Shown: positions 17,422-25,472 of the stretch, piece by piece
Layout of the letters: each line of letters starts with the position of its first letter
How positions within the stretch are numbered: the stretch's first letter is position 1
Assembly (NCBI GenBank): GCA_947498765.1
Contig: CANMLG010000012.1
Location: 1-64,000, forward strand
Direction: 5' to 3'
From: an uncultured Aquimarina sp.
Lineage (GTDB): Bacteria; Bacteroidota; Bacteroidia; Flavobacteriales; Flavobacteriaceae
DNA length: 64,000 nt
The notes under the pieces: generated by a model
The model's database searches: none
The model's input: only the letters and a program-made list of their open reading frames with translations
What the model was told of the DNA's origin: nothing
Position numbers and translations under genes: made by a program

Positions 17422-20133
17422 TTAAAAAGAATGTGAATATCCGATACTAATATCTAATCCAGTGTTGTACTTACTTATAGTAATATCCTCTACATTCCCA
17501 GCTCCTTCTCTCTGGAATTCAAAGTCTTGATTCAAGATATTTTTTACCTTTAGAGAGATTGCTGATTTTTTATTAAAATTATATTTAGAAACAAAGTCTA
17601 AAGTTGGAACCCCTTTTTCTACAATATTTTCAAATCCTCTAGTTCCTATTGAGTATATTCTATCAGAAAAATAATTAAATACTAAAGAAGTTAACAGTTC
17701 TTTATCATTATCATTTTTGTAATTATAAACTAAAGAAGAATTTAGCAACACTGGTGTGGCACCTTCTAATTCATCTTTTTCATTTGTAAACGAAGCAAAT
17801 ACATTTGTCAACTCTTGATCAGTAACTAAGTATGACCCATTAAAATCAACCGTCAGCGTATTGAAATCGTCTGCAATTAAATTCTTTCTCAATTCTAGTT
17901 CTAAACCAAATACTGTTGCTTCACCTCCTACATTTAAAAAAGTTAATGTATTACCTGCACTAGGCACTTCTGATCTTGCAATTGGATCTTTTATGTTTTT
18001 GTAAAATCCAGATAAAGCAACAAACTCATCTCTCTCAAAGAAATACTCTAATTTTAAATCTGCATTAATATTTTCTGATGGAAATAGCTCTCGATTTCCT
18101 TGAATAGAATTATTAATATCTTGATACAAAAATGGAGCTATCTCTAGAAACTGAGGTAAAGTATAACTTAAACTACTTCCTAACCTAATATTCATTTTAT
18201 CATTTACAGCATATTTTAAACTTAAACTTGGTAAAAAATAATCTTCATCAATAAAAGCCAAACCATCTGTTAAGCTATTAGCGATATTAGTATTAAAATC
18301 CACCTCTAAGTCAACTTGCTCGTATCTTAGTCCAACCGATGCGAAAAATTTCTCACTAAATTCATAATTGAATTTTGTATAAAATGAATTAATAATTCTT
18401 TCGCCATCATAGTAAAAAGGTATAAAAGCTCTAGGATTTCCTGCCCTCCCTCTACCAGTGATTAATCTAAAAATATTATTATCAATATTTGATTGATTAA
18501 ATGTTGCATCCAAATCATCAATATCTAAACTAAATGTGGTGTCAAAATCATGATTAAAAACAGTTGCATCAAAAGTTCTGAATGTATTACGATAATTATA
18601 CCCTAAAAATAAATCTCTCTTTTTATCATCATCCTCATTAGAAAAGTTAAATTTAAAAAAAGTACTTATTGCATAGTCATCTTCTTCGAGTCTTGAGAAA
18701 TATCTTTCATTATTTCCTGCACTACCAGGGTCTACAACGAAATCACCTCCCCTAACCAAAATATTATTTGATCTACGATCAGGCTCTGTTGCTATTATTT
18801 TATTATAAGCTCCAGACACGTTAAAATCAATTTTATCTGTAATTTCAAAATCAGATATCAGCTGGTTTACTATTAAATTATTATCATTGATTTGTTGTCT
18901 TCTAACAAAATTTAAGTCACCTACTTCTTCTGGCGTATCCAAGCCAAAAGCTTCTGTCAAATTTTGAGTATTTTTATGTATATAAAGACTATTTAAAGCA
19001 ATTTTATGCCCACCAAACGAATACTTAAAATTTCCGAAAAATTGTTGCGATACTTCATACTCATAAGAAGTCCTAGCTTGATCTCTAAAAGCAGTCCCAT
19101 CATTAGTTGTTTGCCTTAAAGGACTCTCTATTCTTTGATAATCATTTTGAATATTTGCCGTAGCTAATACTTTTAATTTATTATCGCCTAAATAAAACTT
19201 TTTACCCCCAGAAAGTGAAACACCTAAGTTATTTTGAAAAGACTGAACACCATCATTGTTAATCGAATTTTCAAAATCATAAAAATTTAAATTGTCAATG
19301 GGTATATTCGAGTCAGTAAAACCTAAATCAGTACCACCATCAACGTTTACAAAGCTTCTATCATAAGTATTTGTATTGATACCTGTTGACACATCTAATT
19401 TAAGAAAATCTTTTCCTGATAATTCTTTAGATATTATATCCACATTAGCACCTGTAGCATCACCATATAAAGATGCGTTATTATTTTTATTAATATTGAC
19501 AGATTGGATTAAGTCAGTACTAAAAAAATCCAAATTGATATTTTTAAAATCAGGATTCTCAGAAGGTAAAGGAAGACCGTTTAATGTAGTTGTATTGTAT
19601 CTATCTCCTAATCCACGAACAAAAACATTTTTTCGTCCTTGCTGTTTAGTAATTCCAACAACTTTAACAACTGCTCCTTCAGCATCACTAACTCCTTTTT
19701 TACTAATTTCCTTTGCTCCAATGGCCTGCTTAATCTCGACAGCCTTCTTCTGCTCTACCAACAAAGCAGATTCACTCTCCTTAACAGCAGATGTTCCTTG
19801 AACAATTACATTACTTAAGGATGCTGCTGATGCACTTAATGTTGCATTTACAGTTAAAGTTTCTCCATCTTTAACCACAGTGTTAGGAAACTCTTGTGCT
19901 TCGTAACCCACAAAGCTTATTACTAAAGTATAAGTACCTGGGTCAATGTTTTCGATTACATACTTTCCGTCAAAATCTGTAGTAGTTCCTTTTGTTGTTC
20001 CTTTTAAATAAACATCAGCAAAAGGTAATGGGCTTCCGGCCAATTCTTTGTCATTAACCACTCCTTGTATATTACCCTGGGCAAAGGTAGAAGCAAACGC
20101 TAATGATAGTAAGAAAAATAAGGCTTTTTTCAT
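17422..20133 (-). CDS. TonB-dependent receptor of the phosphate locus
   Basis: An outer-membrane TonB-dependent receptor of about 903 residues. The frame opens at 20166, but ATG 20133 begins the signal peptide (MKKALFFLLSLAFASTFAQG), preferred here. After the signal comes a CarboxypepD_reg-like domain (GVVNDKELAGSPLPFADVYL, about 22-105), then the plug (about 115-240, VRGLGDRYNTTTLNGLPLPS) and a 22-strand barrel ending in aromatic F. It imports a ligand using TonB energy. Its position between a beta-helix lipoprotein and a PiT transporter with PhoB/PhoR, and a three-unit TGTTAC repeat in its leader, point to a phosphorus compound, by inference. Confidence 0.85.
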   Translation of the reverse strand: MKKALFFLLSLAFASTFAQGNIQGVVNDKELAGSPLPFADVYLKGTTKGTTTDFDGKYVIENIDPGTYTLVISFVGYEAQEFPNTVVKDGETLTVNATLSASAASLSNVIVQGTSAVKESESALLVEQKKAVEIKQAIGAKEISKKGVSDAEGAVVKVVGITKQQGRKNVFVRGLGDRYNTTTLNGLPLPSENPDFKNINLDFFSTDLIQSVNINKNNNASLYGDATGANVDIISKELSGKDFLKLDVSTGINTNTYDRSFVNVDGGTDLGFTDSNIPIDNLNFYDFENSINNDGVQSFQNNLGVSLSGGKKFYLGDNKLKVLATANIQNDYQRIESPLRQTTNDGTAFRDQARTSYEYEVSQQFFGNFKYSFGGHKIALNSLYIHKNTQNLTEAFGLDTPEEVGDLNFVRRQQINDNNLIVNQLISDFEITDKIDFNVSGAYNKIIATEPDRRSNNILVRGGDFVVDPGSAGNNERYFSRLEEDDYAISTFFKFNFSNEDDDKKRDLFLGYNYRNTFRTFDATVFNHDFDTTFSLDIDDLDATFNQSNIDNNIFRLITGRGRAGNPRAFIPFYYDGERIINSFYTKFNYEFSEKFFASVGLRYEQVDLEVDFNTNIANSLTDGLAFIDEDYFLPSLSLKYAVNDKMNIRLGSSLSYTLPQFLEIAPFLYQDINNSIQGNRELFPSENINADLKLEYFFERDEFVALSGFYKNIKDPIARSEVPSAGNTLTFLNVGGEATVFGLELELRKNLIADDFNTLTVDFNGSYLVTDQELTNVFASFTNEKDELEGATPVLLNSSLVYNYKNDNDKELLTSLVFNYFSDRIYSIGTRGFENIVEKGVPTLDFVSKYNFNKKSAISLKVKNILNQDFEFQREGAGNVEDITISKYNTGLDISIGYSHSF

Positions 20134-20190
20134 AATAAATAAAAATTTGATTATTTGGTTTTTCAATTCGGTGCAAAGAAACCATTACAA

Positions 20191-20218
20191 TGTTACCCCT
20201 ATGTTACTAACTGGTTAC
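20191..20218. promoter_or_regulatory. Three-unit 11-bp direct repeat, candidate Pho box of the TonB receptor
   Basis: Three consecutive 11-bp units: TGTTACCCCTA, TGTTACTAACT, GGTTACTTTTA. On the minus strand (the gene's sense) these read as GTAACA-type units. The box lies about 60 bp upstream of the receptor ATG. The 11-bp phase of direct repeats is the architecture of PhoB-type sites, and TGTTACTAA is shared with the box before the PhoB-like gene at 24544. Confidence 0.6.
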
Positions 20219-20463
20219 TTTTATATGATGATGTAGTGTGAAAGTTATGTTAATGTTAGTGAATTTTTTTAATCAACTATTTTTTCATATTTTATATTTA
20301 TCTGATAATCAAAATATAACAAAACCACTTACTCCCATTTTTAACAAACAGGTTTAACAATAGCATAAGATTGAGTTTACACATAATACTTAAGTAAATA
20401 ATACATTTGATAAGATTTTTAAATACCCAGAAAAATAGGTGTTTATGGATTTTTCAATTCACT

Positions 20464-20500
20464 AAAGGCTTTCATTGTACAATGAAAGCCTTTTCTTTTC
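20464..20500 (+). terminator. Orphan terminator-like hairpin, possible small RNA end
   Basis: AAAGGCTTTCATTGT / ACAATGAAAGCCTTT is a perfect 15-bp inverted repeat followed by TCTTTTC. No annotated gene ends here on the plus strand. About 60 bp upstream TACATTTG (20402-20409) matches the Bacteroidota -7 consensus TAnnTTTG, though no well-spaced -33 TTG was found. A short transcript of about 85 nt is possible. Confidence 0.4.
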
Positions 20501-20525
20501 ATCCTATTTTTATGTACTTTGTATA

Positions 20526-20691
20526 TCATACGATTTACTAACAAAAATTTCGCATATATGCTGTTTCTTTTTCACTATTCCAGCGTTAAAAAAAGCAACC
20601 GTAGCTAAGGCTATGCTTGATTTTTTTGCCTTGGGTTAGCAAAAAATAATTCAACATATTTATACGAAATCATTATCAGTAAATCGTATCA
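20526..20691. repeat. Repeat family 2, full copy (MITE-like inverted-repeat element)
   Basis: Ends are imperfect inverted repeats of about 38 bp: left TCATACGATTTACTAACA..TTTCGCATATATGCTG, right (minus strand) TGATACGATTTACTGATA..TTTCGTATAAATATGTTG. The interior holds a second hairpin, CGTAGC-TAAG-GCTATG. No coding frame. A related end is at 9439-9478. The rest of the 20167-20989 gap (20700-20920) shows nothing recognisable. Confidence 0.75.
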
Positions 20692-20922
20692 CTATAATTT
20701 CATATTAAATAAACTACTAGTCACTTCAAGTCCATAGTTTCCTTTACCTCTGAAAGCCACCATTTTTTAAAACATCCATTTTTGCTATTTGCTATTAGCA
20801 CTTTGATACTTATATAAGACGCCAACAGCTAACTGCTGATAGCTCTTTTACTAGATCATATGAATTTGAGTAAAACTCCATACTTATACCTAGCAATGTA
20901 ACATGCCATTTAATTCCTGTGT

Positions 20923-20969
20923 AAATAAACAAAAAGCGACCTAGTAAATAGGTCGCTTTTTGTTTATTT
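20923..20969 (-). terminator. Terminator of the gene at 20990
   Basis: A perfect 21-bp stem with core AAAAAGCGACCTA / TAGGTCGCTTTTT, loop GTAAA, flanked by A- and T-tracts. It begins about 20 bp beyond the stop of the minus-strand CDS. Confidence 0.9.
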
Positions 20970-20989
20970 ATATGTTAACTAATAGCTAT

Positions 20990-21352
20990 TTAATTGTTGC
21001 CTTCTGCCAAAGCGGCCAATTGTATGGCTTCAAAGTTTATGGCTTTTGAAATTTTTAAATGAGCATCAACCCATTTTTTACCTTCTACTACCTCAATTTC
21101 AATTTCCTTAGTTTCATAACCTAAAAAACTATATTGTAATGTGTAGGTACCTGGCTCAAGATCTTTAAAAACATAGTTTCCTCTAAAATCAGTAATGCTT
21201 GTTACATCAGTACCTTTAATGGCTACATTAGCAAATGTGATAGGCTCATCATTATTAGACTTATCTAAAAGCTTTCCTTCAATTACTCCAGAATTTTGAG
21301 CATGTAAAAAACTTGTTATACAAAGTGCTATTGTAATAAAGAAGTATTTCAT
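20990..21352 (-). CDS. Solitary exported CarboxypepD_reg-domain protein
   Basis: A 120-residue exported protein consisting of a signal peptide (residues 1-18, ending LHAQ) and essentially one carboxypeptidase-regulatory-like beta-sandwich: GVIEGKLLDKSNNDEPITFA, DFRGNYVFKDLEPGTYTLQY, FLGYETKEIEIEV. The domain aligns with the N-terminal extension of the TonB receptor at 17422 (FADVYLKG, DFDGKYVIENIDPGTYTL), but no plug or barrel follows. The gene has its own terminator, so it is a genuine short gene and not a truncated receptor with debris. It sits within the phosphate locus; a role as periplasmic or surface partner of that receptor is speculation. Confidence 0.8.
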   Translation of the reverse strand: MKYFFITIALCITSFLHAQNSGVIEGKLLDKSNNDEPITFANVAIKGTDVTSITDFRGNYVFKDLEPGTYTLQYSFLGYETKEIEIEVVEGKKWVDAHLKISKAINFEAIQLAALAEGNN

Positions 21353-21434
21353 TTTAGGGTTTTTATTTACTGCAAAAGTACACAGATACTTCAGTTTTAA
21401 TGTTTCCTAATGTTTATCAAATTTGAATTTTAAA

Positions 21435-21452
21435 GTTAACTTATTGTTAACA
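21435..21452. promoter_or_regulatory. Candidate Pho box upstream of the solitary CarboxypepD_reg gene
   Basis: GTTAACTTATTGTTAACA has two GTTAAC units exactly 11 bp apart, about 85 bp upstream of the ATG at 21352. Same phase as the other boxes in the locus. GTTAAC is itself palindromic, so orientation is ambiguous. Confidence 0.4.
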
Positions 21453-21479
21453 CCTATCATAACCCCCTCATTATAAATC

Positions 21480-21516
21480 AATAAAAAAGTCGCTCCATGG
21501 AGCGACTTTTTTATTG
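21480..21516. terminator. Terminator of the YwqK-like gene
   Basis: AAAAAAGTCGCTCC / GGAGCGACTTTTTT is a fully palindromic stem centred on CATG, with A- and T-tracts. It starts about 20 bp beyond the stop at 21537. Confidence 0.88.
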
Positions 21517-21536
21517 ATTGATGTATACTAAGTAAC

Positions 21537-21899
21537 TTAATTATTAATAAAGTTTACTGCTACATTACTATTATTTTCGTGTGTTTTTATGCCTGCTATG
21601 TTGTTGTTGGTGTAATCAACTTCAGATAGTGTATTCCCATCCCAGAAAAACCATTTTCCAGATTTTTTTCCATTTTCGTAGTTTCCAACAGCTACTTTTT
21701 CTCCTTTAGCATTAAAAGATTTCCATTCGCCGTGTAATTTCCCTTCTTTGTTATAAAGACCACGTTGCTGAATTTCACCATTTTCATGATAAAATGTTCC
21801 CTGGATTAAATCTCCTTTAATTTCGTAAGTAGGCTTTTTTGATTGTGCAAAAACAAAGCTTGTCGCCATTAATGCTATAAATACAATTATATTTTTCAT
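21537..21899 (-). CDS. Exported YwqK/MORN-like repeat protein
   Basis: A 120-residue exported protein with signal peptide (1-18, ending FAQS) and a short run of MORN-like hairpins: GTFYHENGEIQQRGLYNKEG, LHGEWKSFNAKGEKVAVGNY, KSGKWFFWDGNTLSEVDY. Such repeats appear in proteins annotated as YwqK-family antitoxins, but an exported form in Bacteroidota is more likely a surface or periplasmic protein than an antitoxin, and no toxin gene adjoins. It is divergent from the PiT transporter and shares its 299-bp upstream region, which holds 11-bp-phased TAACA repeats. Confidence 0.75.
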   Translation of the reverse strand: MKNIIVFIALMATSFVFAQSKKPTYEIKGDLIQGTFYHENGEIQQRGLYNKEGKLHGEWKSFNAKGEKVAVGNYENGKKSGKWFFWDGNTLSEVDYTNNNIAGIKTHENNSNVAVNFINN

Positions 21900-21973
21900 T
21901 ATGTATATTTTTAAATAGTGTAACTCTCTAACAGTACAAATATATAAAAATATTTACTTTTAAAAAACATTTT

Positions 21974-22036
21974 GGTAACATTAAATTAACATTGAACAAT
22001 TAATTAACTTATAGTTAAACAGTTACAAAGTTAACA
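21974..22036. promoter_or_regulatory. Candidate Pho boxes between YwqK-like gene and PiT transporter
   Basis: GGTAACATTAAATTAACA (from 21974) has TAACA units at 21976 and 21987, 11 bp apart. A second pair, TTAACTTATAGTTAAAC, begins at 22004 with TTAA units at 22004 and 22015, also 11 bp apart, followed by GTTACAAAGTTAAC. The region is the shared control region of two divergent genes. Confidence 0.5.
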
Positions 22037-22198
22037 GATACTTTATTTAGCTTCTGATTTTGTTATATTTACATCTATAATTTAAGTAAAAAAAGTATTA
22101 TAGAAATAGATTTGCTTTTTTTCATAAAAAATAACGTTACAATAACACATATCATAAAATTAAATATCACTTTTGTGCCTTGAAATTTTAATACCCCT

Positions 22199-24472
22199 AT
22201 GGATAATATTTACATACTTATGATTGTGGCACTTGCCATGTTGGCTGTTGCAGATTTAATTGTTGGTGTAAGTAATGACGCTGTAAACTTTTTAAACTCG
22301 GCTATTGGCTCAAAAGCGGTTTCATTTAAATCGATTATGATTATTGCTAGCTTAGGTGTTGCTGCCGGTGCTATATTTTCGAGTGGATTAATGGAAGTAG
22401 CTCGAAAAGGAATTTTTGTCCCTGCCGAATTTCATTTTGACGAAATCATGATCATTTTTATGTCGGTAATGATTACCGATATTCTTTTGCTTGACTTTTT
22501 TAACACCATGGGAATGCCGACTTCCACCACAGTGTCTATTGTATTTGAATTACTAGGCGCAGCAGTTTGTGTGGCATTGATTAAAATAGGTACTAATGAT
22601 GCCGAAACTATGGCAGATTTAGGTAAATACATAAATACACAAAAGGCATTACAAATTATTGTGGGTATTCTTTTATCCGTAGTTGTTGCATTTTCAATAG
22701 GTGCATTTGTACAATATGTTACGCGTTTACTTATTACCTTTAATTTTAAACAAAAAGCCAAATGGGTAGGCGCTTTGTTTGGTGGTATTGCGCTAATGTC
22801 CATTTTATACTTTATCGTAATTAAAGGAATAAAGGGTACTAGCTATGCTAGTTTAATTGTGGATCAAAACCTGGGTGGAAAACCGCTTACTCTAAGTGGC
22901 TTTATAGACACTAATCTTTTTCCGATAGCTAGTATCGGTCTACTGTCCTTATCCATAATTTCGTATCTGCTTATAAGTTTTTTTAAAGTTGATATTTATA
23001 AAATAATCATTATTGCTGGTACCTTTGCTTTGGCTTTAGCCTTTGCAGGAAATGATTTGGTTAACTTTATTGGAGTACCTATTGCCGCTTGGGCATCTTA
23101 TAACGAATGGATTGCTTCGGGTATTCCTGCCAATGAATTTTCAATGGCCGTATTGGGTAAAAAAGCCGAAACACCTACTTTATTACTTTTAGCAGCGGGT
23201 ATCATTATGGTACTTACCCTATGGTTTTCAACCAAAGCAAAGGATGTGGTTAAAACATCTATTGACTTATCCAGACAAGGCGAAGGTAGTGAACGCTTTA
23301 AAGCCAATGCATTATCCCGAGGTATTGTACGTTCTATAATTAGTATAGGCGAAGGTCTTTCGGCTATTGCACCCGAAAAATTTAAAGCCTTTACCGATAA
23401 GCAATTTGACCAAACGCAAGTTCCCGTAACCACATTACCTGAAGATGCTCCTGCCTTTGATACGGTCAGAGCTGCTGTTAACCTAATGGTTGCAGGGGTA
23501 TTAATATCCATTGCAACATCAATGAAGTTACCTTTATCCACAACTTACGTTACTTTTATGGTGGCTATGGGAACTTCATTAGCCGATAGAGCCTGGGGAA
23601 GCGAAAGCGCTGTATATCGTGTTGCTGGGGTATTGAATGTTATTGGAGGGTGGTTTTTTACAGCCTTTAGTGCCTTTACTGCTGCTGCTATTTTAGCTTT
23701 TTTAATCCATTTAGGCGGCCCTGCAGTAATTGCTGTACTATTATTTGTGGCTATCTTTTTATTAGTCCGAAACTCACTAAACTACAGAAAAAAAACTATT
23801 TCGGTTAAACAAGATGAAAGCTTACTTAAAGCCGAAAGCAGTTCGGTACAAGGGGTAATGGACGAAAGCGCTGGCAATATAAAATCCTTTGTAAATAGGA
23901 GTAGTAAAATATACTCTAGTGCCATTGATGGTTTAGCTACCTATGATTTAGCTGCATTAAAGAAAAACAGAAAAGGTATTGACCGCATTAATAATGAAGT
24001 TGAAGAATTACGCGATAATATTTTTTACTTTATTAAAAATTTAGAAGATTCTAGTGTAAGTGCCAGTAATTTTTACATCAATATTTTAGGCTACCTCCAA
24101 GATATTTCTCAATCTATTGAGTACGTATCTAAAGCCAGCCATAAACATGTAAATAACAATCACAGAAAACTTCGTTTTAATCAAATTAAGGACTTAAAAG
24201 AAATTCAAGGTCTTTTAGAATCTTTCTATTCAGAAATTAGAGAAGTATTTGACAAAAAAGATTTTGATAAAATCAATATGATTATCCTTGAAAAGCAAGA
24301 CTTATTTGATTTTCTTACTGATAAAATAAACAAACAAGTAGAGCGTACACGTAACGAAGAAGATAGTCCAAAAAATACGACCTTATATTTCGGACTCCTT
24401 TTGGAAACAAAAGATTTAATAACCGCTACCATGAATTTGTTAACCACTTACAAGGACGAGAGAAGAAAATAA
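22199..24472 (+). CDS. Inorganic phosphate transporter (PiT/PHO4) with C-terminal PhoU-like domain
   Basis: A 757-residue inner-membrane phosphate transporter. The PHO4/PiT signature repeats are present: GVSNDAVNFLNSAIGSKAV near residue 23 and GNDLVNFIGVPIAAWASYNE near 280. About 12 hydrophobic segments extend to residue 525, including STTVSIVFELLGAA and LPLSTTYVTFMVAMGTSLAD. From about 540 to 757 the protein is soluble and helical (VQGVMDESAGNIKSFVNRSS, LLETKDLITATMNLLTTYK), resembling the PhoU/DUF47 proteins that are usually separate genes regulating Pit transporters. The fusion is known in flavobacteria. It lies upstream of PhoB/PhoR-like genes, which fixes the locus as phosphate uptake. 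Confidence 0.92.
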   Translation: MDNIYILMIVALAMLAVADLIVGVSNDAVNFLNSAIGSKAVSFKSIMIIASLGVAAGAIFSSGLMEVARKGIFVPAEFHFDEIMIIFMSVMITDILLLDFFNTMGMPTSTTVSIVFELLGAAVCVALIKIGTNDAETMADLGKYINTQKALQIIVGILLSVVVAFSIGAFVQYVTRLLITFNFKQKAKWVGALFGGIALMSILYFIVIKGIKGTSYASLIVDQNLGGKPLTLSGFIDTNLFPIASIGLLSLSIISYLLISFFKVDIYKIIIIAGTFALALAFAGNDLVNFIGVPIAAWASYNEWIASGIPANEFSMAVLGKKAETPTLLLLAAGIIMVLTLWFSTKAKDVVKTSIDLSRQGEGSERFKANALSRGIVRSIISIGEGLSAIAPEKFKAFTDKQFDQTQVPVTTLPEDAPAFDTVRAAVNLMVAGVLISIATSMKLPLSTTYVTFMVAMGTSLADRAWGSESAVYRVAGVLNVIGGWFFTAFSAFTAAAILAFLIHLGGPAVIAVLLFVAIFLLVRNSLNYRKKTISVKQDESLLKAESSSVQGVMDESAGNIKSFVNRSSKIYSSAIDGLATYDLAALKKNRKGIDRINNEVEELRDNIFYFIKNLEDSSVSASNFYINILGYLQDISQSIEYVSKASHKHVNNNHRKLRFNQIKDLKEIQGLLESFYSEIREVFDKKDFDKINMIILEKQDLFDFLTDKINKQVERTRNEEDSPKNTTLYFGLLLETKDLITATMNLLTTYKDERRK

Positions 24473-24543
24473 CTAGTTGTCAGACGCTTAATTTTAATTG
24501 TAAAATTTTAAGGTTAATTTAAGGTTTTCTGTGTCATTCGCTA

Positions 24544-24560
24544 TGTTAGCATATTGTTAC
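24544..24560 (+). promoter_or_regulatory. Candidate Pho box upstream of the PhoB-like gene
   Basis: TGTTAGCATATTGTTAC has TGTTA units at 24544 and 24555, 11 bp apart, about 75 bp before ATG 24632. The downstream TACTAAGTGG matches TACTAACTGG in the receptor box at 20191. AGGTTAATTTAAGGTT at 24511-24526 is another 11-bp repeat just upstream. Suggests autoregulation. Confidence 0.5.
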
Positions 24561-24631
24561 TAAGTGGCCACAAGTATGTTTACTTAGTATTAAATACTAT
24601 ATTTATACATTGTTTGTTACAAAATGAAATA

Positions 24632-25315
24632 ATGAATAAAAAAGATACAACTATACTTTTAGTAGATGATGAGCCCGATATTTTAGAAATTGTCGGCTAT
24701 AATCTTACCGATGAGGGCTACAAAGTAGTGACCGCCGAAAATGGATTGGAAGCTATAAAAAAAGCTAAAAAAATAAAGCCTCAACTTATTATTTTAGATG
24801 TAATGATGCCTGAGATGGATGGTATTGAAGCCTGCGAAAAAATTAGAAAATTACCTGATTTAGAAGATACCGTAATTACTTTTTTAACAGCCCGAGGCGA
24901 AGACTATTCGCAAGTTGCTGGCTTTGATGCAGGCGCTGATGATTATATTACCAAACCCATTCGACCTAAAGTTTTAGTTAGTAAAGTAAAAGCTTTATTA
25001 CGTCGTTTTAAAAAAGAAGAAGGAAATTCAGAAGCCTTAAAAATTGGCGAACTCATTATTAATAGAGACGAATACAAAGTAATTCATAATAAAAAGGAAT
25101 TAATTTTACCCCGTAAAGAATTTGAATTGCTATCATTACTAGCCTCAAAACCGGGAAAAGTATTTAAACGCGAAGATATTTTACACCAAGTATGGGGTGA
25201 AGAAGTTATTGTAGGAGGAAGAACAATTGACGTGCATATTCGAAAACTACGCGAAAAAATTGGCGATGATAGCTTTAAAACGATTAAAGGAGTTGGTTAC
25301 AAATTTGTTGTTTAA
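24632..25315 (+). CDS. PhoB/OmpR-family response regulator
   Basis: A 227-residue winged-helix response regulator. The frame opens at 24554, but ATG 24632 starts exactly at the receiver domain (MNKKDTTILLVDDEPDIL) and is preferred. Asp56 in LIILDVMMPEMDG is the predicted phospho-acceptor, with K-switch ITKPIRPKV. The OmpR-type DNA-binding domain occupies about 130-227 (LPRKEFELLSLLASKPGKVF, VWGEEVIVGGRTIDVHIRKL). Located after the PiT gene and before a PhoR-like kinase, it should be the phosphate-starvation regulator binding the 11-bp repeats described. A terminator lies between it and the kinase gene. Confidence 0.92.
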   Translation: MNKKDTTILLVDDEPDILEIVGYNLTDEGYKVVTAENGLEAIKKAKKIKPQLIILDVMMPEMDGIEACEKIRKLPDLEDTVITFLTARGEDYSQVAGFDAGADDYITKPIRPKVLVSKVKALLRRFKKEEGNSEALKIGELIINRDEYKVIHNKKELILPRKEFELLSLLASKPGKVFKREDILHQVWGEEVIVGGRTIDVHIRKLREKIGDDSFKTIKGVGYKFVV

Positions 25316-25370
25316 ATACAGGCTATTTTAAACAATAAATTTTCGACAACTAATGATTTTACATATTTAC

Positions 25371-25405
25371 AAAAGGTTTAACTTGCTATAGTTAAACCTT
25401 TTTTA
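25371..25405 (+). terminator. Terminator between response regulator and kinase genes
   Basis: AAAGGTTTAAC / GTTAAACCTTT, loop TTGCTATA, followed by TTTTAG. It lies 56 bp after the regulator stop and 68 bp before the kinase start. Confidence 0.8.
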
Positions 25406-25472
25406 GAATAACTACAGTTGTTTTATTATATTATATTTTCAATTGGGTATAAAACAGTTCAAATAAAATTTA

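Noticed and set aside
21537..21899. YwqK-family antitoxin implying a toxin-antitoxin module
   Set aside because: The protein has a clear signal peptide and no toxin gene adjoins; it is better read as an exported MORN-like protein.
22432..22803. Long minus-strand frame inside the PiT gene
   Set aside because: It is antisense to a well-conserved transporter and its translation shows no family features; a shadow frame.
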